From JBBEAM01 sp040882845 (GTDB taxonomy: Bacteria > Pseudomonadota > Alphaproteobacteria > Kiloniellales > DSM-21159), in contig JBBEAM010000003.1 in the NCBI GenBank assembly GCA_040882845.1, forward strand, positions 46,572 through 110,571: 64,000 nt of DNA, given 5' to 3'. Made by a program: the position numbers and the translations under genes. Below are positions 34,397-42,780 of the stretch, piece by piece. Every line of letters begins with the position of its first letter. Position 1 is the first letter of the stretch. Below the pieces are notes generated by a model, which saw only the letters and a list, made by a program, of their open reading frames with translations, was not told where the DNA came from and made no database searches.

Positions 34397-35245
34397 TCAA
34401 CTGGCGGCGAGGGAATCTCGCTGCGCCGCCGTCGCCTTGGGCTTCTTGGTCAGCAGCTTCGCCGGTCGGCGCTCCTGCGCCACCGAGAAGAGCTGATAGG
34501 TCTGGTTGACGTAGTTGGTCACGCCGTCGAGGCCGCTGCAGTAGGCGCGCAGCTCCGGGGTCATCTCCGCCTCGACCATGCGCAGCGGGCGTGCGGGATC
34601 GGTTGCTTCGAAGCGCACGTAGAACCAGGGCTCGCTGCGGCGCAGGATCAGCGGCTTGGAGATATCGTGCCACTCGAAGGCCCACATCAGGCTGCGTGGC
34701 CAGATGTGGATCGGAAAGCGCCCGCCCAGCATCAGGCCGGGCAGCGGCTCGCGCCGGTAGAAACCATAGCTTGGCTGCTGGCTCATCCAGACCGGCTCGT
34801 CGGCGATGAAGCGGTAGGGCGCGGAGATCTGCACGATCGGCCGGTCGGGGGAGCGCCAGCGCAGATGGCCGATCAAGTGGACCATGTTGGAGAGCTGCTT
34901 CTTGTTGACCGTCGACTTGCTGCCGGAAAGGTCGACCAGATTCAGCTCGCCCTTGTCGTTGCGGCGCAGGCCGAGCTGCACGTCGATCGGGCAGGGCACT
35001 TCGAAGGTGCGGCTTTCGCTATCGATCACTGCCGGGCAGATATTCACTCCCTTGGGATGCTGCGGATAGTCGGGATGGGCCTCCTGCTCCTCGATGGCCC
35101 GGCGGGAGAGCTGGCGCGGCGCGGAGTAGATGAATCCGGCGGAGGGCGTATCGACCAGCCAGCCGACCTCGCAGACCCGCGGAGGCCGCGCATTGTGTGC
35201 CGCGCTTTCCGCGTCCCTGGATTGCCTGCGGAAGAAACCGAACAT
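34397..35245 (-). CDS. uncharacterised protein (282 aa)
   Basis: I do not recognise this family. The start is clear (MFGFFRRQSRDAES), and the protein is soluble with many aromatics: CEVGWLVDTPSAGFIYSAP, FEVPCPIDVQLGLRRNDKGE, GGRFPIHIWPRSLMWAFEWH and EATDPARPLRMVEAE. The C-terminus is Lys/Ala-rich. Codon use and composition match the neighbours, so it is a resident gene. It lies 34 bp upstream of azlC on the same strand, but the gap does not prove cotranscription. Confidence 0.7.
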   Translation of the reverse strand: MFGFFRRQSRDAESAAHNARPPRVCEVGWLVDTPSAGFIYSAPRQLSRRAIEEQEAHPDYPQHPKGVNICPAVIDSESRTFEVPCPIDVQLGLRRNDKGELNLVDLSGSKSTVNKKQLSNMVHLIGHLRWRSPDRPIVQISAPYRFIADEPVWMSQQPSYGFYRREPLPGLMLGGRFPIHIWPRSLMWAFEWHDISKPLILRRSEPWFYVRFEATDPARPLRMVEAEMTPELRAYCSGLDGVTNYVNQTYQLFSVAQERRPAKLLTKKPKATAAQRDSLAAS

Positions 35246-35386
35246 CGCCCCACACTTTCTCTGCCTGGCGTCGCTGCGCCGCGCAGCCGAGACTAGCGGA
35301 GCCGGGCGGCGAGGTATAGCGCGCGCTGCCAAGGGTTTACACCCTGGCGGCTTGCTCCCGGCGGCGCCGCGTTCCACAGTAGCGCC

Positions 35387-35947
35387 ATGAGCGAGGAGAT
35401 GCCGCAAAATCGTGCCAACTTCAGCCGCCGCGTGCCCGAGGGCGACGACCGCGAGCGCTTGGTCTGCGGCGACTGCGGCGCGGTGGTCTATGAGAACCCG
35501 AAGATCGTGGTCGGTACGGTCGCGACCTGGGAGGAGAAGATTCTGCTGTGCCGCCGGGCGATCGAGCCGCGCAAGGGTTTCTGGACCCTGCCCGCCGGCT
35601 ATCTGGAGCTGAACGAAGCCGCGGCCGAGGGCGCCAAACGCGAGGCCTGGGAGGAGGCGCGGGCGCAGCTCGAGCTCGAGCAGCTGCTCGCGGTCTATTC
35701 GATTCCGCGGATCAGCCAGATCCAGCTGATCTACCGCGCCCGGCTGCTTTCGCCCGAAGTCGAGGCGGGGCCGGAAAGCGCCGAGGTCGGACTCTTCGCC
35801 TGGGCGGAGCTCCCCTGGAAGGAGCTTGCCTTCCCCTCGGTGCACTGGGCTCTCGGCCACCACAGGGAGGTGCTGGGCGAGACGGTCTTCGCGCCGCGCG
35901 TCAACCCGCCGGGCGAGACCGGCGACAAGTTGCCGGAGGGCCTTTAG
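35387..35947 (+). CDS. NUDIX hydrolase
   Basis: A half zinc ribbon (CGDCGAVVYENPKIVVGTV) precedes the Nudix box GYLELNEAAAEGAKREAWEEA (Gly-x5-Glu-x7-Arg-Glu). The ADP-ribose or NADH-type family hydrolyses nucleoside diphosphate derivatives. Here only one CxxC pair is present instead of the usual two of NADH pyrophosphatases. 186 residues. Substrate not resolved. The stop shares TTAG with the convergent EamA gene. Confidence 0.87.
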   Translation: MSEEMPQNRANFSRRVPEGDDRERLVCGDCGAVVYENPKIVVGTVATWEEKILLCRRAIEPRKGFWTLPAGYLELNEAAAEGAKREAWEEARAQLELEQLLAVYSIPRISQIQLIYRARLLSPEVEAGPESAEVGLFAWAELPWKELAFPSVHWALGHHREVLGETVFAPRVNPPGETGDKLPEGL

Positions 35948-36795
35948 GCCAGGTGCAGCAGCGCGGCGCCGCCGACGACAATGGCCGCCGCCGCGATGCG
36001 TTGCTTGCCGAAACCTTCCTTGAGGATCAGCGCGCCGATCCCGGCGGCGATCAGCACCGATGTCTCGCGCAGCGCCACGACCTGGGCCATCGGCGCCACC
36101 GACATCGCCCAGATGACGATGGAGTAGGCGGTCGCGGCGACGGCGCCGCCGGCAAAGCCCCGCAGCAGATGCGGCGAGAAGGACCGGCGCAGAGTTTTCC
36201 GCCTGCGCCAGAAGGTAAAGGCGACGATGGCGATGCCGTCGACGGCGAACAGCCAGGCGATGTAGGTGAAGACCGCGCCGCTCGCCCGCCCGCCGAGGCC
36301 GTCGGCGATGGAATAGCCGGCGATGGTGAGGCCGGTCGCCAGCGCGAAGAGGATCGCCTCGTCCTTGCGCAGGGCCGGCAGGCGCAGCGGTCCCGGCCGC
36401 CAGGCCAGGGAGACGATGCCGAGGGAGACGACCACGATGCCGGCGATCTCCAGTGGCGTCTTGACCTCGCCGGCCAGAAGCCAGGCGCCGGCCGCGACCA
36501 GCACCGGGGCGGAACCGCGGGCGATGGGATAGACCTGGCTCAAGTCGCCGGTGCGGTAGGCGCCGATCAGGCAGGCGTAGTAGAGCGTGTGCAGCGCGAC
36601 CGAGGCGGCGAGGTAAGGGACCGCCGCCCAGTCCATCTCCGGTAGGAAGGGCAGCGCCAGGGCCGCCGGAATGGCGGGCGCCAGGTTGACCAGTGCCAGG
36701 GTCACCAGGCGGTCCTGCCCCGACTTGACCAGGGCGTTCCAGGTGGCGTGCAGCGCCGCGGCGAGCAGCACCAGCAGGAGGATTCCAGGGGTCAT
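35944..36795 (-). CDS. EamA-family (DMT superfamily) transporter
   Basis: Ten predicted membrane helices in two EamA halves; the first ends HALYY-like LHTLYYACLIGAYRTGDLSQVYPIARG, a DMT signature, and the second contains IVIWAMSVAPMAQVVALRETSVL. 283 residues, normal length. DMT transporters export small metabolites; the substrate cannot be told. Stands alone in reverse, with about 115 bp between its start and the ftsY stop. Confidence 0.88.
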   Translation of the reverse strand: MTPGILLLVLLAAALHATWNALVKSGQDRLVTLALVNLAPAIPAALALPFLPEMDWAAVPYLAASVALHTLYYACLIGAYRTGDLSQVYPIARGSAPVLVAAGAWLLAGEVKTPLEIAGIVVVSLGIVSLAWRPGPLRLPALRKDEAILFALATGLTIAGYSIADGLGGRASGAVFTYIAWLFAVDGIAIVAFTFWRRRKTLRRSFSPHLLRGFAGGAVAATAYSIVIWAMSVAPMAQVVALRETSVLIAAGIGALILKEGFGKQRIAAAAIVVGGAALLHLA

Positions 36796-36910
36796 GTCGG
36801 CGGCGGGGATGGCGGCGCTCCGGTCAGGACGAGAAGCCGCCCTGGAGTGTCATAAAACTGCAACATCGACAAGCGAACCGCCTGCAAGGCAGCCATGCAG
36901 CCATGAAAAC

Positions 36911-37840
36911 CTAAGCTTCCAGCCCCATCAGGTTGCGGGCGAAGGCGCGCGCCTCGAAGGGACGCAGGTCCTCGGCGGTCTCGCCGACGCCGATGGCGTG
37001 GACCGGCAGGCCGTACTTCTCGGCCAGCGCGACCAGGATGCCGCCGCGCGCCGAGCCGTCGAGCTTGGTCACCACCAGGCCGGTGATCGAGACCAGCTCC
37101 TTGAAGGTGCCGACCTGCTGCAGGGCGTTCTGCCCGGTGGTGGCGTCGAGCACCAGCAGGATGTCGTGGGGCGCGGCGGCGTTCTGCTTGCCCAGCACCC
37201 GCTGAATCTTCTGCAGCTCGGCCATCAGCTCGTTGCGGTTGTGCAGCCGCCCGGCGGTGTCGATCAGCAGCAGGTCGCGCCCCTCGCGCCTGGCCTGCTC
37301 CAGGGCGTCGAAGGCGAGGCCGGCAGCGTCGGCGCCGGGCGCCTTGGCGACCACCGGGCAGCCGATCCGCTCGCCCCAGATCTGCAGCTGCTCGATGGCG
37401 GCGGCGCGGAAGGTGTCGCCGGCGGCCAGCATCACCGAACGGCCCTGGTCGCCGTAGAGCTTGGCGAGCTTGCCGATGGTGGTGGTCTTGCCGCTGCCGT
37501 TGACGCCGACCACCAGAATGACTTGCGGCTTGGCGTCGGGCTTCAATTCCAGCGGCCGCGCGACCGGCTCCAGGATGCGGGCGATGTCGGCGGCCAGGGC
37601 CTCGCGCACCTCGTTCGGCTCGACGTCCTTGTCGAACTTGCTCTTGGCGAGATTGGCGGTGAGCTTGGCGGCGGTGGCGACGCCGAGGTCGGCGGCGATC
37701 AGCAGCTCCTCGAGCTCCTCCAGCGCAGCCTCGTCGAGACGCCGCTTGGTGAAGATGCCGGCGATGCCGTCGCCGAGCTTGGAGGAGGAACGGCTCAGTC
37801 CCTGCTTCAGCCGCGACAGCCAGCCCTGCTTTTCGCTCAC
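36911..37840 (-). CDS. ftsY: signal recognition particle receptor FtsY
   Basis: SRP GTPase at the inner membrane that docks Ffh-ribosome complexes. The N domain is EAALEELEELLIAADLGVATA; the G domain holds VGVNGSGKTTTIGKLA (residues 111-126), DTAGRLHN and TKLDGSARGG. The N-terminal acidic A domain is short (about 30 residues), as in many alphaproteobacteria. Starts with 4-bp overlap (ATGA) to the mtaB stop, so dapF-mtaB-ftsY is one unit. Its partner ffh is at 41.3 kb on the other strand. Confidence 0.96.
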   Translation of the reverse strand: MSEKQGWLSRLKQGLSRSSSKLGDGIAGIFTKRRLDEAALEELEELLIAADLGVATAAKLTANLAKSKFDKDVEPNEVREALAADIARILEPVARPLELKPDAKPQVILVVGVNGSGKTTTIGKLAKLYGDQGRSVMLAAGDTFRAAAIEQLQIWGERIGCPVVAKAPGADAAGLAFDALEQARREGRDLLLIDTAGRLHNRNELMAELQKIQRVLGKQNAAAPHDILLVLDATTGQNALQQVGTFKELVSITGLVVTKLDGSARGGILVALAEKYGLPVHAIGVGETAEDLRPFEARAFARNLMGLEA

Positions 37841-39114
37841 GCGGGCACCCCCAAGGGACTGCCCAGCAGGGTGCCGTCCTCGACGCCGGCGATCCTCGTC
37901 CGCAGGATCTCGCCGGGCGCCCCCGCGACGCGCACCGGGGCGTAGTGGGCGCAGCGGCCGAAGCCGTCCTTTTCGATCAGCACCTCGGCAGCGGTTCCGA
38001 TGCGGCTTTCCAGGAAGGCCCGCTCGGCCGCGGCGCCGGCCTTGCGCAGACGGGCGGCGCGGTCCTTGCGAACGGCCTTATCCACCTGAGGCATGCGCGC
38101 CGCCGGGGTGCCCTCGCGCTCGGAATAGGGGAAGACGTGGAGGTAGGTCAGGCCGCAGTCGGCGATCAGCGCCAGGCTGTTCTCGAACATCGCATCGCTC
38201 TCGGTCGGGAAGCCGGCGATCAGGTCGGCGCCGAACACCACGTCGGGGCGCAGACGGCGCACTTCATCGCAGAGGGCGACGGCGTCGGCGCGCAGGTGGC
38301 GGCGCTTCATCCGCTTGAGGATCATGTCGTCGCCGGCCTGCAGGGAGAGATGCAGATGCGGCATCAGCCGCGGCTCCTCGGCGATCAGGCGCAGCAGCTC
38401 GGGGTCGATCTCCACGGCGTCGATCGAGGAAAGGCGCAGGCGCGGCAGCTCCGGCACGCAGGCGAGCAGGCGGCGCACCAGCTGGCCGAGCTGTGGCCTG
38501 CCGGGCAGGTCGCCGCCGTAGGAGGTGATGTCCACCCCGGTCAGCACGACTTCCTTGACGCCGTTCTCCACCAGCGCGCGGGTCTGATCGACCACGGCGC
38601 CGAGCGGCAGCGAGCGGCTGTTGCCCCGTCCATAGGGGATGATGCAGAAGGTGCAGCGATGATCGCAGCCCTGCTGCACCTGCACGAAAGCGCGGGTCTT
38701 CTCGGCGAAACCCTGGATCAGGTGGCCGGCGGTCTCGGTGACCGACATGATGTCGCCGGCTGCGACCCGCGGCTGCGGGCCTGCGGCCCAGGCGGCCGGC
38801 TCCAGCTTCTCGCGGTTGCCGACCACGCGGTCGACCTCGGGCATGGCGGCGTAGGTCTCCGGGGAAATCTGCGCGGCGCAGCCGGTGACGACGATCTGCG
38901 CCTCGGGGCGCTCGCGCCGGGTGCGGCGGATCGTCTGGCGCAGCTGCCGCTCGGCCTCGGCGGTGACGGCGCAGGAGTTGAGGATCACGGCGTTCTTAAG
39001 CCCCGCCGCCCGGGCGTGATCGCGCATCACCTCGGACTCGTAGGCGTTGAGCCGGCAGCCGAAGGTGACGACTTCGGTTTCCTCCAGAGGAGCCTTGGCG
39101 AGCGGGGCGTTCAT
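37837..39114 (-). CDS. mtaB: tRNA (t6A37) methylthiotransferase MtaB
   Basis: Radical-SAM enzyme that adds a methylthio group to t6A37 of tRNA. The UPF0004 domain has its three cluster Cys in FGCRLN, NSCAV and TGCAA; the radical-SAM cluster is GCDHRCTFC; a TRAM-like end (VLIEKDGFGRCAHYAPVRV) closes the protein. 425 residues fits MtaB (shorter than MiaB and RimO). Upstream dapF is 48 bp away; downstream ftsY overlaps by 4 bp. ATG at 39112-39114. Confidence 0.93.
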   Translation of the reverse strand: MNAPLAKAPLEETEVVTFGCRLNAYESEVMRDHARAAGLKNAVILNSCAVTAEAERQLRQTIRRTRRERPEAQIVVTGCAAQISPETYAAMPEVDRVVGNREKLEPAAWAAGPQPRVAAGDIMSVTETAGHLIQGFAEKTRAFVQVQQGCDHRCTFCIIPYGRGNSRSLPLGAVVDQTRALVENGVKEVVLTGVDITSYGGDLPGRPQLGQLVRRLLACVPELPRLRLSSIDAVEIDPELLRLIAEEPRLMPHLHLSLQAGDDMILKRMKRRHLRADAVALCDEVRRLRPDVVFGADLIAGFPTESDAMFENSLALIADCGLTYLHVFPYSEREGTPAARMPQVDKAVRKDRAARLRKAGAAAERAFLESRIGTAAEVLIEKDGFGRCAHYAPVRVAGAPGEILRTRIAGVEDGTLLGSPLGVPA

Positions 39115-39162
39115 GGCCGCGGGTTATAGGAGCGTGGGCTGGGACTGTCCAGTGAGCCCGGG

Positions 39163-39993
39163 CTATTCCGCGAACTCGACCTCGCCGGCGTAGGCCAGAG
39201 CGACCGGGCCGGTCATGACGACGTGCCAGTCCGCGCGGACCTCGAGGATCATCTCGCCGCCGTCCATCTCGGTGGTCACCCGGCGCTCGGTAAGGCCGCG
39301 GCGCACCGCCGCCGCCGCCCCGGCGCAGGCCCCGCTGCCGCTGGCCTGGGTGATCCCGGCGCCGCGCTCCCAGACCCGCTGGCGCAGCCGCTCGCGGCCC
39401 AGCACTTGCACGAACTGCACGTTGGTTCGTTCGGGGAAGAGGGAATCGCGCTCCAGCGCGGCTCCGGCCTCGGTGAGGGTTTCGTCGTCGGGCGGAGTCT
39501 CGACGAAGAACACGGCGTGGGGGTTGCCGATGTTGAGGCCGACGGGATCGGAGAAGGTCTTGTAGGAGAGCTCGAGGTGCTCCGTGTCCATTTCCCGGGC
39601 CAGCGGGATCTCGCGCCAGCCGAAGCGGGCCTCGCCCATGTCTACGGAAACCAGGCCGTCTGCGGCGGCGGCGACCGGCAGCAGCCCGGCCAGGGTCTGG
39701 ATCGTGGCTTTTTCCTTGCCGCTCTCATGGAACAGCAGGGCGGCGACGCAGCGCGTGGCATTGCCGCAGGCGCCGGCTTCGCTGCCGTCGTTGTTCCAGA
39801 TCCGCATGAAGAGGTCGGCGCCGCCGTCCTGGGGCGGCTCCATGGCGATCACCTGGTCGCAGCCGACGCCGCGCCGCCGGTCGGCGATGGCGGCCGCCTG
39901 GGCTTCGCTCAACGGCAGCGGCTCCCGGCGCGCATCGAAGATGACGAAGTCGTTGCCAAGGCCATGCATTTTTAGAAAGCGGCGTGTGGACAT
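39163..39993 (-). CDS. dapF: diaminopimelate epimerase
   Basis: Interconverts LL- and meso-diaminopimelate for lysine and peptidoglycan. MHGLGNDFVIFD is the N-terminal signature. The two catalytic Cys are in EAGACGNATRCVA (usual GNGARC is GNATRC) and QASGSGACAGAAA. 276 residues, normal. The ATG at 39991-39993 was chosen; an open frame runs upstream but has no family match. Leads the dapF-mtaB-ftsY unit; a 303-bp divergent region with a DnaA-box palindrome lies upstream. Confidence 0.95.
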   Translation of the reverse strand: MSTRRFLKMHGLGNDFVIFDARREPLPLSEAQAAAIADRRRGVGCDQVIAMEPPQDGGADLFMRIWNNDGSEAGACGNATRCVAALLFHESGKEKATIQTLAGLLPVAAAADGLVSVDMGEARFGWREIPLAREMDTEHLELSYKTFSDPVGLNIGNPHAVFFVETPPDDETLTEAGAALERDSLFPERTNVQFVQVLGRERLRQRVWERGAGITQASGSGACAGAAAAVRRGLTERRVTTEMDGGEMILEVRADWHVVMTGPVALAYAGEVEFAE

Positions 39994-40296
39994 TTTCCGG
40001 CTCCTCGGCGGCTTATAGGGTTCCGAGGCCCGCCCTGTCCAGCGGTCCGCGCCGGGGAAAGCCGGAAAACCCCGGTTCTCCGCCATTCCCTGGGGAGGAA
40101 TCCGGCCTCTGGTCGCGGTCCGCTTTATTAAGCAATCCTTTATCCTGTGGATAACTTGGGGGATGCTTTCTTTCTCTGTTTCCTGCTCTGCATAGGAAGA
40201 ATTCCCACGATCTCGCCACAAAGTTGAGCTGCACTCACACGCGGTGGGGTGCGGGGGAGTCTACGAAGTTGCCTTTTGGAAACTTTGGAGACGGCT
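39994..40296. other. 303-bp divergent intergenic region with a DnaA-box palindrome
   Basis: No gene is seen. The notable element is TTATCC-TGT-GGATAA at 40140-40154, containing a perfect DnaA box (TGTGGATAA, 40146-40154), inside an A/T-rich stretch that stands out. Promoters for dapF (reverse) and the lipoprotein (forward) must lie here, but I could not place either with confidence. Confidence 0.5.
40146..40154 (-). promoter_or_regulatory. perfect DnaA box (TTATCCACA, reverse strand)
   Basis: TGTGGATAA is the exact reverse complement of the consensus DnaA box TTATCCACA. It forms the right half of a TTATCC/GGATAA palindrome. A single box is not an origin; it may regulate dapF or the lipoprotein. 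Confidence 0.45.
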
Positions 40297-41112
40297 ATGA
40301 ATACCAAAAACGTTCTTTATGGATTGGTGGCCGGGGCCCTTTTGCTGGGACTCGCCGGTTGCGGTTACCACACTCAGAGCTCTTCGGGACGCGACTATCT
40401 GCAGGGCTATGTGCCGCTCGACGAGGCGGCCGCTGACCCTGGAATCCAAGGGCTCAGCCAGGCGGTCATCGACGCCGCCAGCGTCGAGCCGCTACTAACC
40501 TTCCCTGCGCGCATCGAACGCGGGCGCTTGACCGCGATTCCCGCCGAGGAGGCCGGGCATTGGCGCGCTCTAGCCGAACGTCTCGGGCCCGCGTGGGGGG
40601 AGTTCGTCCCGGTCTCGCCGCTGATCGCGGCCTTCACCGCAGAGGAAGTCGGCCTGGAGATGGATGCGCGCGATTGCGGCTATTACCGGGGCTGTCTCGG
40701 CAAGACGATCCAGGCGTTGCGCACAGGTGCGGCGCGCCAGCATGTCGATGTCGTGCTGATCTATGAGGGTGTCGCTTGGTCGGAGTCGGAGAACAATCCG
40801 CTGTCGCTGGTCAACTGGACGATCATCGGGCTCTGGCTGGCTCCCAGCAAGAACATCGCCGCCGGTTCCGCAGCCCAGGCGCTGCTGCTTGATGTGCGCA
40901 ACGGCTATACCTACGGCACCGCTCAGGTCGAGCTCGACGAGGCGAACTGGCGCGTCACCACCTGGGCCAACGCGGAGGACTCGGCGGCGGAGATGCGCCG
41001 CGAGGCCCTGGCTGCAGCGGTCGAGGGATTGGTTCCCGAGGTTGAAGGCATGCTGACGGAGTTGCGCGGCGAGCTGGCGGAGAAGCGGATCGGGGAAGTG
41101 CAGACGGAGTAA
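40297..41112 (+). CDS. lipoprotein of unknown function (271 aa)
   Basis: A lipoprotein signal (VLYGLVAGALLLGLAGC, lipobox LAGC) precedes about 250 residues. Readable stretches are RDYLQGYVPLDEAAADPG, PARIERGRLTAIPAEEAGHW, VLIYEGVAWSESENN and GYTYGTAQVELDEANWRVTTW. The layout resembles small outer-membrane lipoproteins that collect repeated 'gamma-glutamyl' stress-type domains, but no family was named. The ATG at 40297 follows GGAG. Two in-frame codons upstream were rejected. It stands alone before ffh. Confidence 0.75.
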   Translation: MNTKNVLYGLVAGALLLGLAGCGYHTQSSSGRDYLQGYVPLDEAAADPGIQGLSQAVIDAASVEPLLTFPARIERGRLTAIPAEEAGHWRALAERLGPAWGEFVPVSPLIAAFTAEEVGLEMDARDCGYYRGCLGKTIQALRTGAARQHVDVVLIYEGVAWSESENNPLSLVNWTIIGLWLAPSKNIAAGSAAQALLLDVRNGYTYGTAQVELDEANWRVTTWANAEDSAAEMRREALAAAVEGLVPEVEGMLTELRGELAEKRIGEVQTE

Positions 41113-41172
41113 TGTATCTGGGCTGGGTGCCATAGACGGCATCCAGTCCCTCCCGTCGCGCTTCCGGCGCGC

Positions 41173-41201
41173 TTGACGCTTTCTCCGCGCGGGGGTAGGT
41201 T
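41173..41201 (+). promoter_or_regulatory. candidate ffh promoter
   Basis: TTGACG (41173-41178) and TAGGTT (41196-41201) are 17 bp apart. Downstream, the predicted leader of about 108 nt holds two hairpins before the ffh ATG. Confidence 0.45.
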
Positions 41202-41232
41202 CCGCGCGCTTTCATAGAGGCCAGCGCCTTTC

Positions 41233-41276
41233 GGTTCCGAGGAACCCCGCCCGTCCACGAGTTTTCGTGCACGGGC
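41233..41276 (+). other. two tandem hairpins in the ffh leader
   Basis: GGTTCC-GA-GGAACC at 41233-41246 (perfect 6 bp, loop of 2 so effectively 5) and a 12-bp stem with one mismatch at 41249-41260/41265-41276 around loop GTTT. No T-tract follows, so not a standard terminator. They may be a leader structure of ffh or end the upstream lipoprotein message. Confidence 0.5.
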
Positions 41277-41315
41277 GCAAGTCGCGTTTGGCGGGTTTGC
41301 GTGTAAGGGAGTCCG

Positions 41316-42722
41316 ATGTTCGATAGCCTGCAGTCCCGGCTGGGCGAGGTCTTCGACAAGCTGAAGCGGCGCGGCGCGCTGAGCGAGGCCGATGTCGGCG
41401 AGGCGCTGCGCGAGATTCGCGTGGCGCTGCTCGAGGCCGACGTCGCCCTGCCGGTGGTCAAGGACTTCATCGCCCAGGTCAAGGAACGGGCGGTCGGGCA
41501 GGAGGTTCTGCGCTCGGTCAGCCCCGGCCAGCAGGTCGTCAAGATCGTCAACGACCACCTGGTCGAGATGCTGGGCGGCAGCGAGCCGGCCGAGATCAAC
41601 CTCGCCGCCACGCCGCCGGTGCCGATCCTGCTGGTCGGCCTGCAGGGCTCGGGCAAGACCACCTCCTGCGCCAAGATTGCGCTGCGCCTGAAGACCCGCG
41701 ACAAAAAGAAGGTGCTGATGGCCTCGCTGGACGTGCGCCGTCCGGCGGCGCAGCAGCAGCTCGCCGTGCTCGGCGAGCAGGCCGAGGTCGCCACCCTGCC
41801 GATCGTCTCCGGCGAGCCGCCGGTCGCCATTGCCAAGCGCGCCCTGCAGAAGGCGGCGCTGGAAGGCTTCGACGTGGTGATGCTGGACACCGCCGGGCGT
41901 CTGGCCATCGACGAAGAGCTGATGGCCGAGGTCGCGGCGGTGCGCGACGCCGCCAAGCCGGCCGAGACCCTGCTGGTGGCCGACGCCATGACCGGCCAGG
42001 ACGCGGTCACCGTCGCCCAGGCCTTCAAGGGCAAGGTCGGCCTGACCGGCATCGTCCTGACCCGGGTCGACGGCGACGCGCGCGGTGGCGCCGCGCTGTC
42101 GATGCGCGCCATCACCGGCTGCCCGATCAAACTGCTCGGCGTCGGCGAGAAGCTCGACGCGCTGGAGGCCTTTCACGCCGACCGCATCGCCGGGCGCATC
42201 CTCGGCATGGGCGACGTGGTCTCGCTGGTCGAGAAGGCCGCCGAGACCATCGAGCAGGAAGACGCCGAAAAGCTGCTCAAGAAGATGGAAAAGGGCCGCT
42301 TCGACCTCGACGACATGGCCCAGCAGCTGAAGCAGCTGACCAAGATGGGCGGGTTGCAGCAGATGATGTCCCTGCTGCCCGGCGTGCCGAAGATCCAGCA
42401 GCAGATGAAGGACGCCAAGATCGACGACAAGATGGTCGGCCGCCAGCTCGCGATCATCTCCTCGATGACCCCGAAGGAGCGCAGCCGGCCCGAGATCATC
42501 AAGGCCTCGCGCAAGCAGCGCATCGCCGGCGGCTCCGGCTCGACGGTGCAGGAGGTCAACAAGCTGCTCAAGCAGCACGCCGAGGCGGCGAAGATGATGA
42601 AGCGCGTCAAGAAGATGGGCAAGAAGGGCCTGGCCCGCGGCGGCATCCCCGGTATGGGCGGCCCCGGGGGCGGCCCTGGAGGCCTGGGGGGCCTGCCCCC
42701 CGGCTTCGGCGGCAAGCGCTGA
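41316..42722 (+). CDS. ffh: signal recognition particle protein Ffh
   Basis: SRP54 GTPase that binds 4.5S RNA and nascent membrane proteins. N domain (LREIRVALLEADVALPVVKDF), G domain with LVGLQGSGKTTSCAKIALRL, DTAGRLAIDEELM and TRVDGDARGGAALS, and a Met-rich M domain (MSLLPGVPKIQQQMKDAKIDDKM). The tail is Gly/Pro-rich. 468 residues, normal. Followed 58 bp on by rpsP. Confidence 0.97.
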   Translation: MFDSLQSRLGEVFDKLKRRGALSEADVGEALREIRVALLEADVALPVVKDFIAQVKERAVGQEVLRSVSPGQQVVKIVNDHLVEMLGGSEPAEINLAATPPVPILLVGLQGSGKTTSCAKIALRLKTRDKKKVLMASLDVRRPAAQQQLAVLGEQAEVATLPIVSGEPPVAIAKRALQKAALEGFDVVMLDTAGRLAIDEELMAEVAAVRDAAKPAETLLVADAMTGQDAVTVAQAFKGKVGLTGIVLTRVDGDARGGAALSMRAITGCPIKLLGVGEKLDALEAFHADRIAGRILGMGDVVSLVEKAAETIEQEDAEKLLKKMEKGRFDLDDMAQQLKQLTKMGGLQQMMSLLPGVPKIQQQMKDAKIDDKMVGRQLAIISSMTPKERSRPEIIKASRKQRIAGGSGSTVQEVNKLLKQHAEAAKMMKRVKKMGKKGLARGGIPGMGGPGGGPGGLGGLPPGFGGKR

Positions 42723-42780
42723 GCCCGCAAGAGCACATGAGATCAACCCCACGGCACGAAATCCCTAAGGAGTAAGCAAG

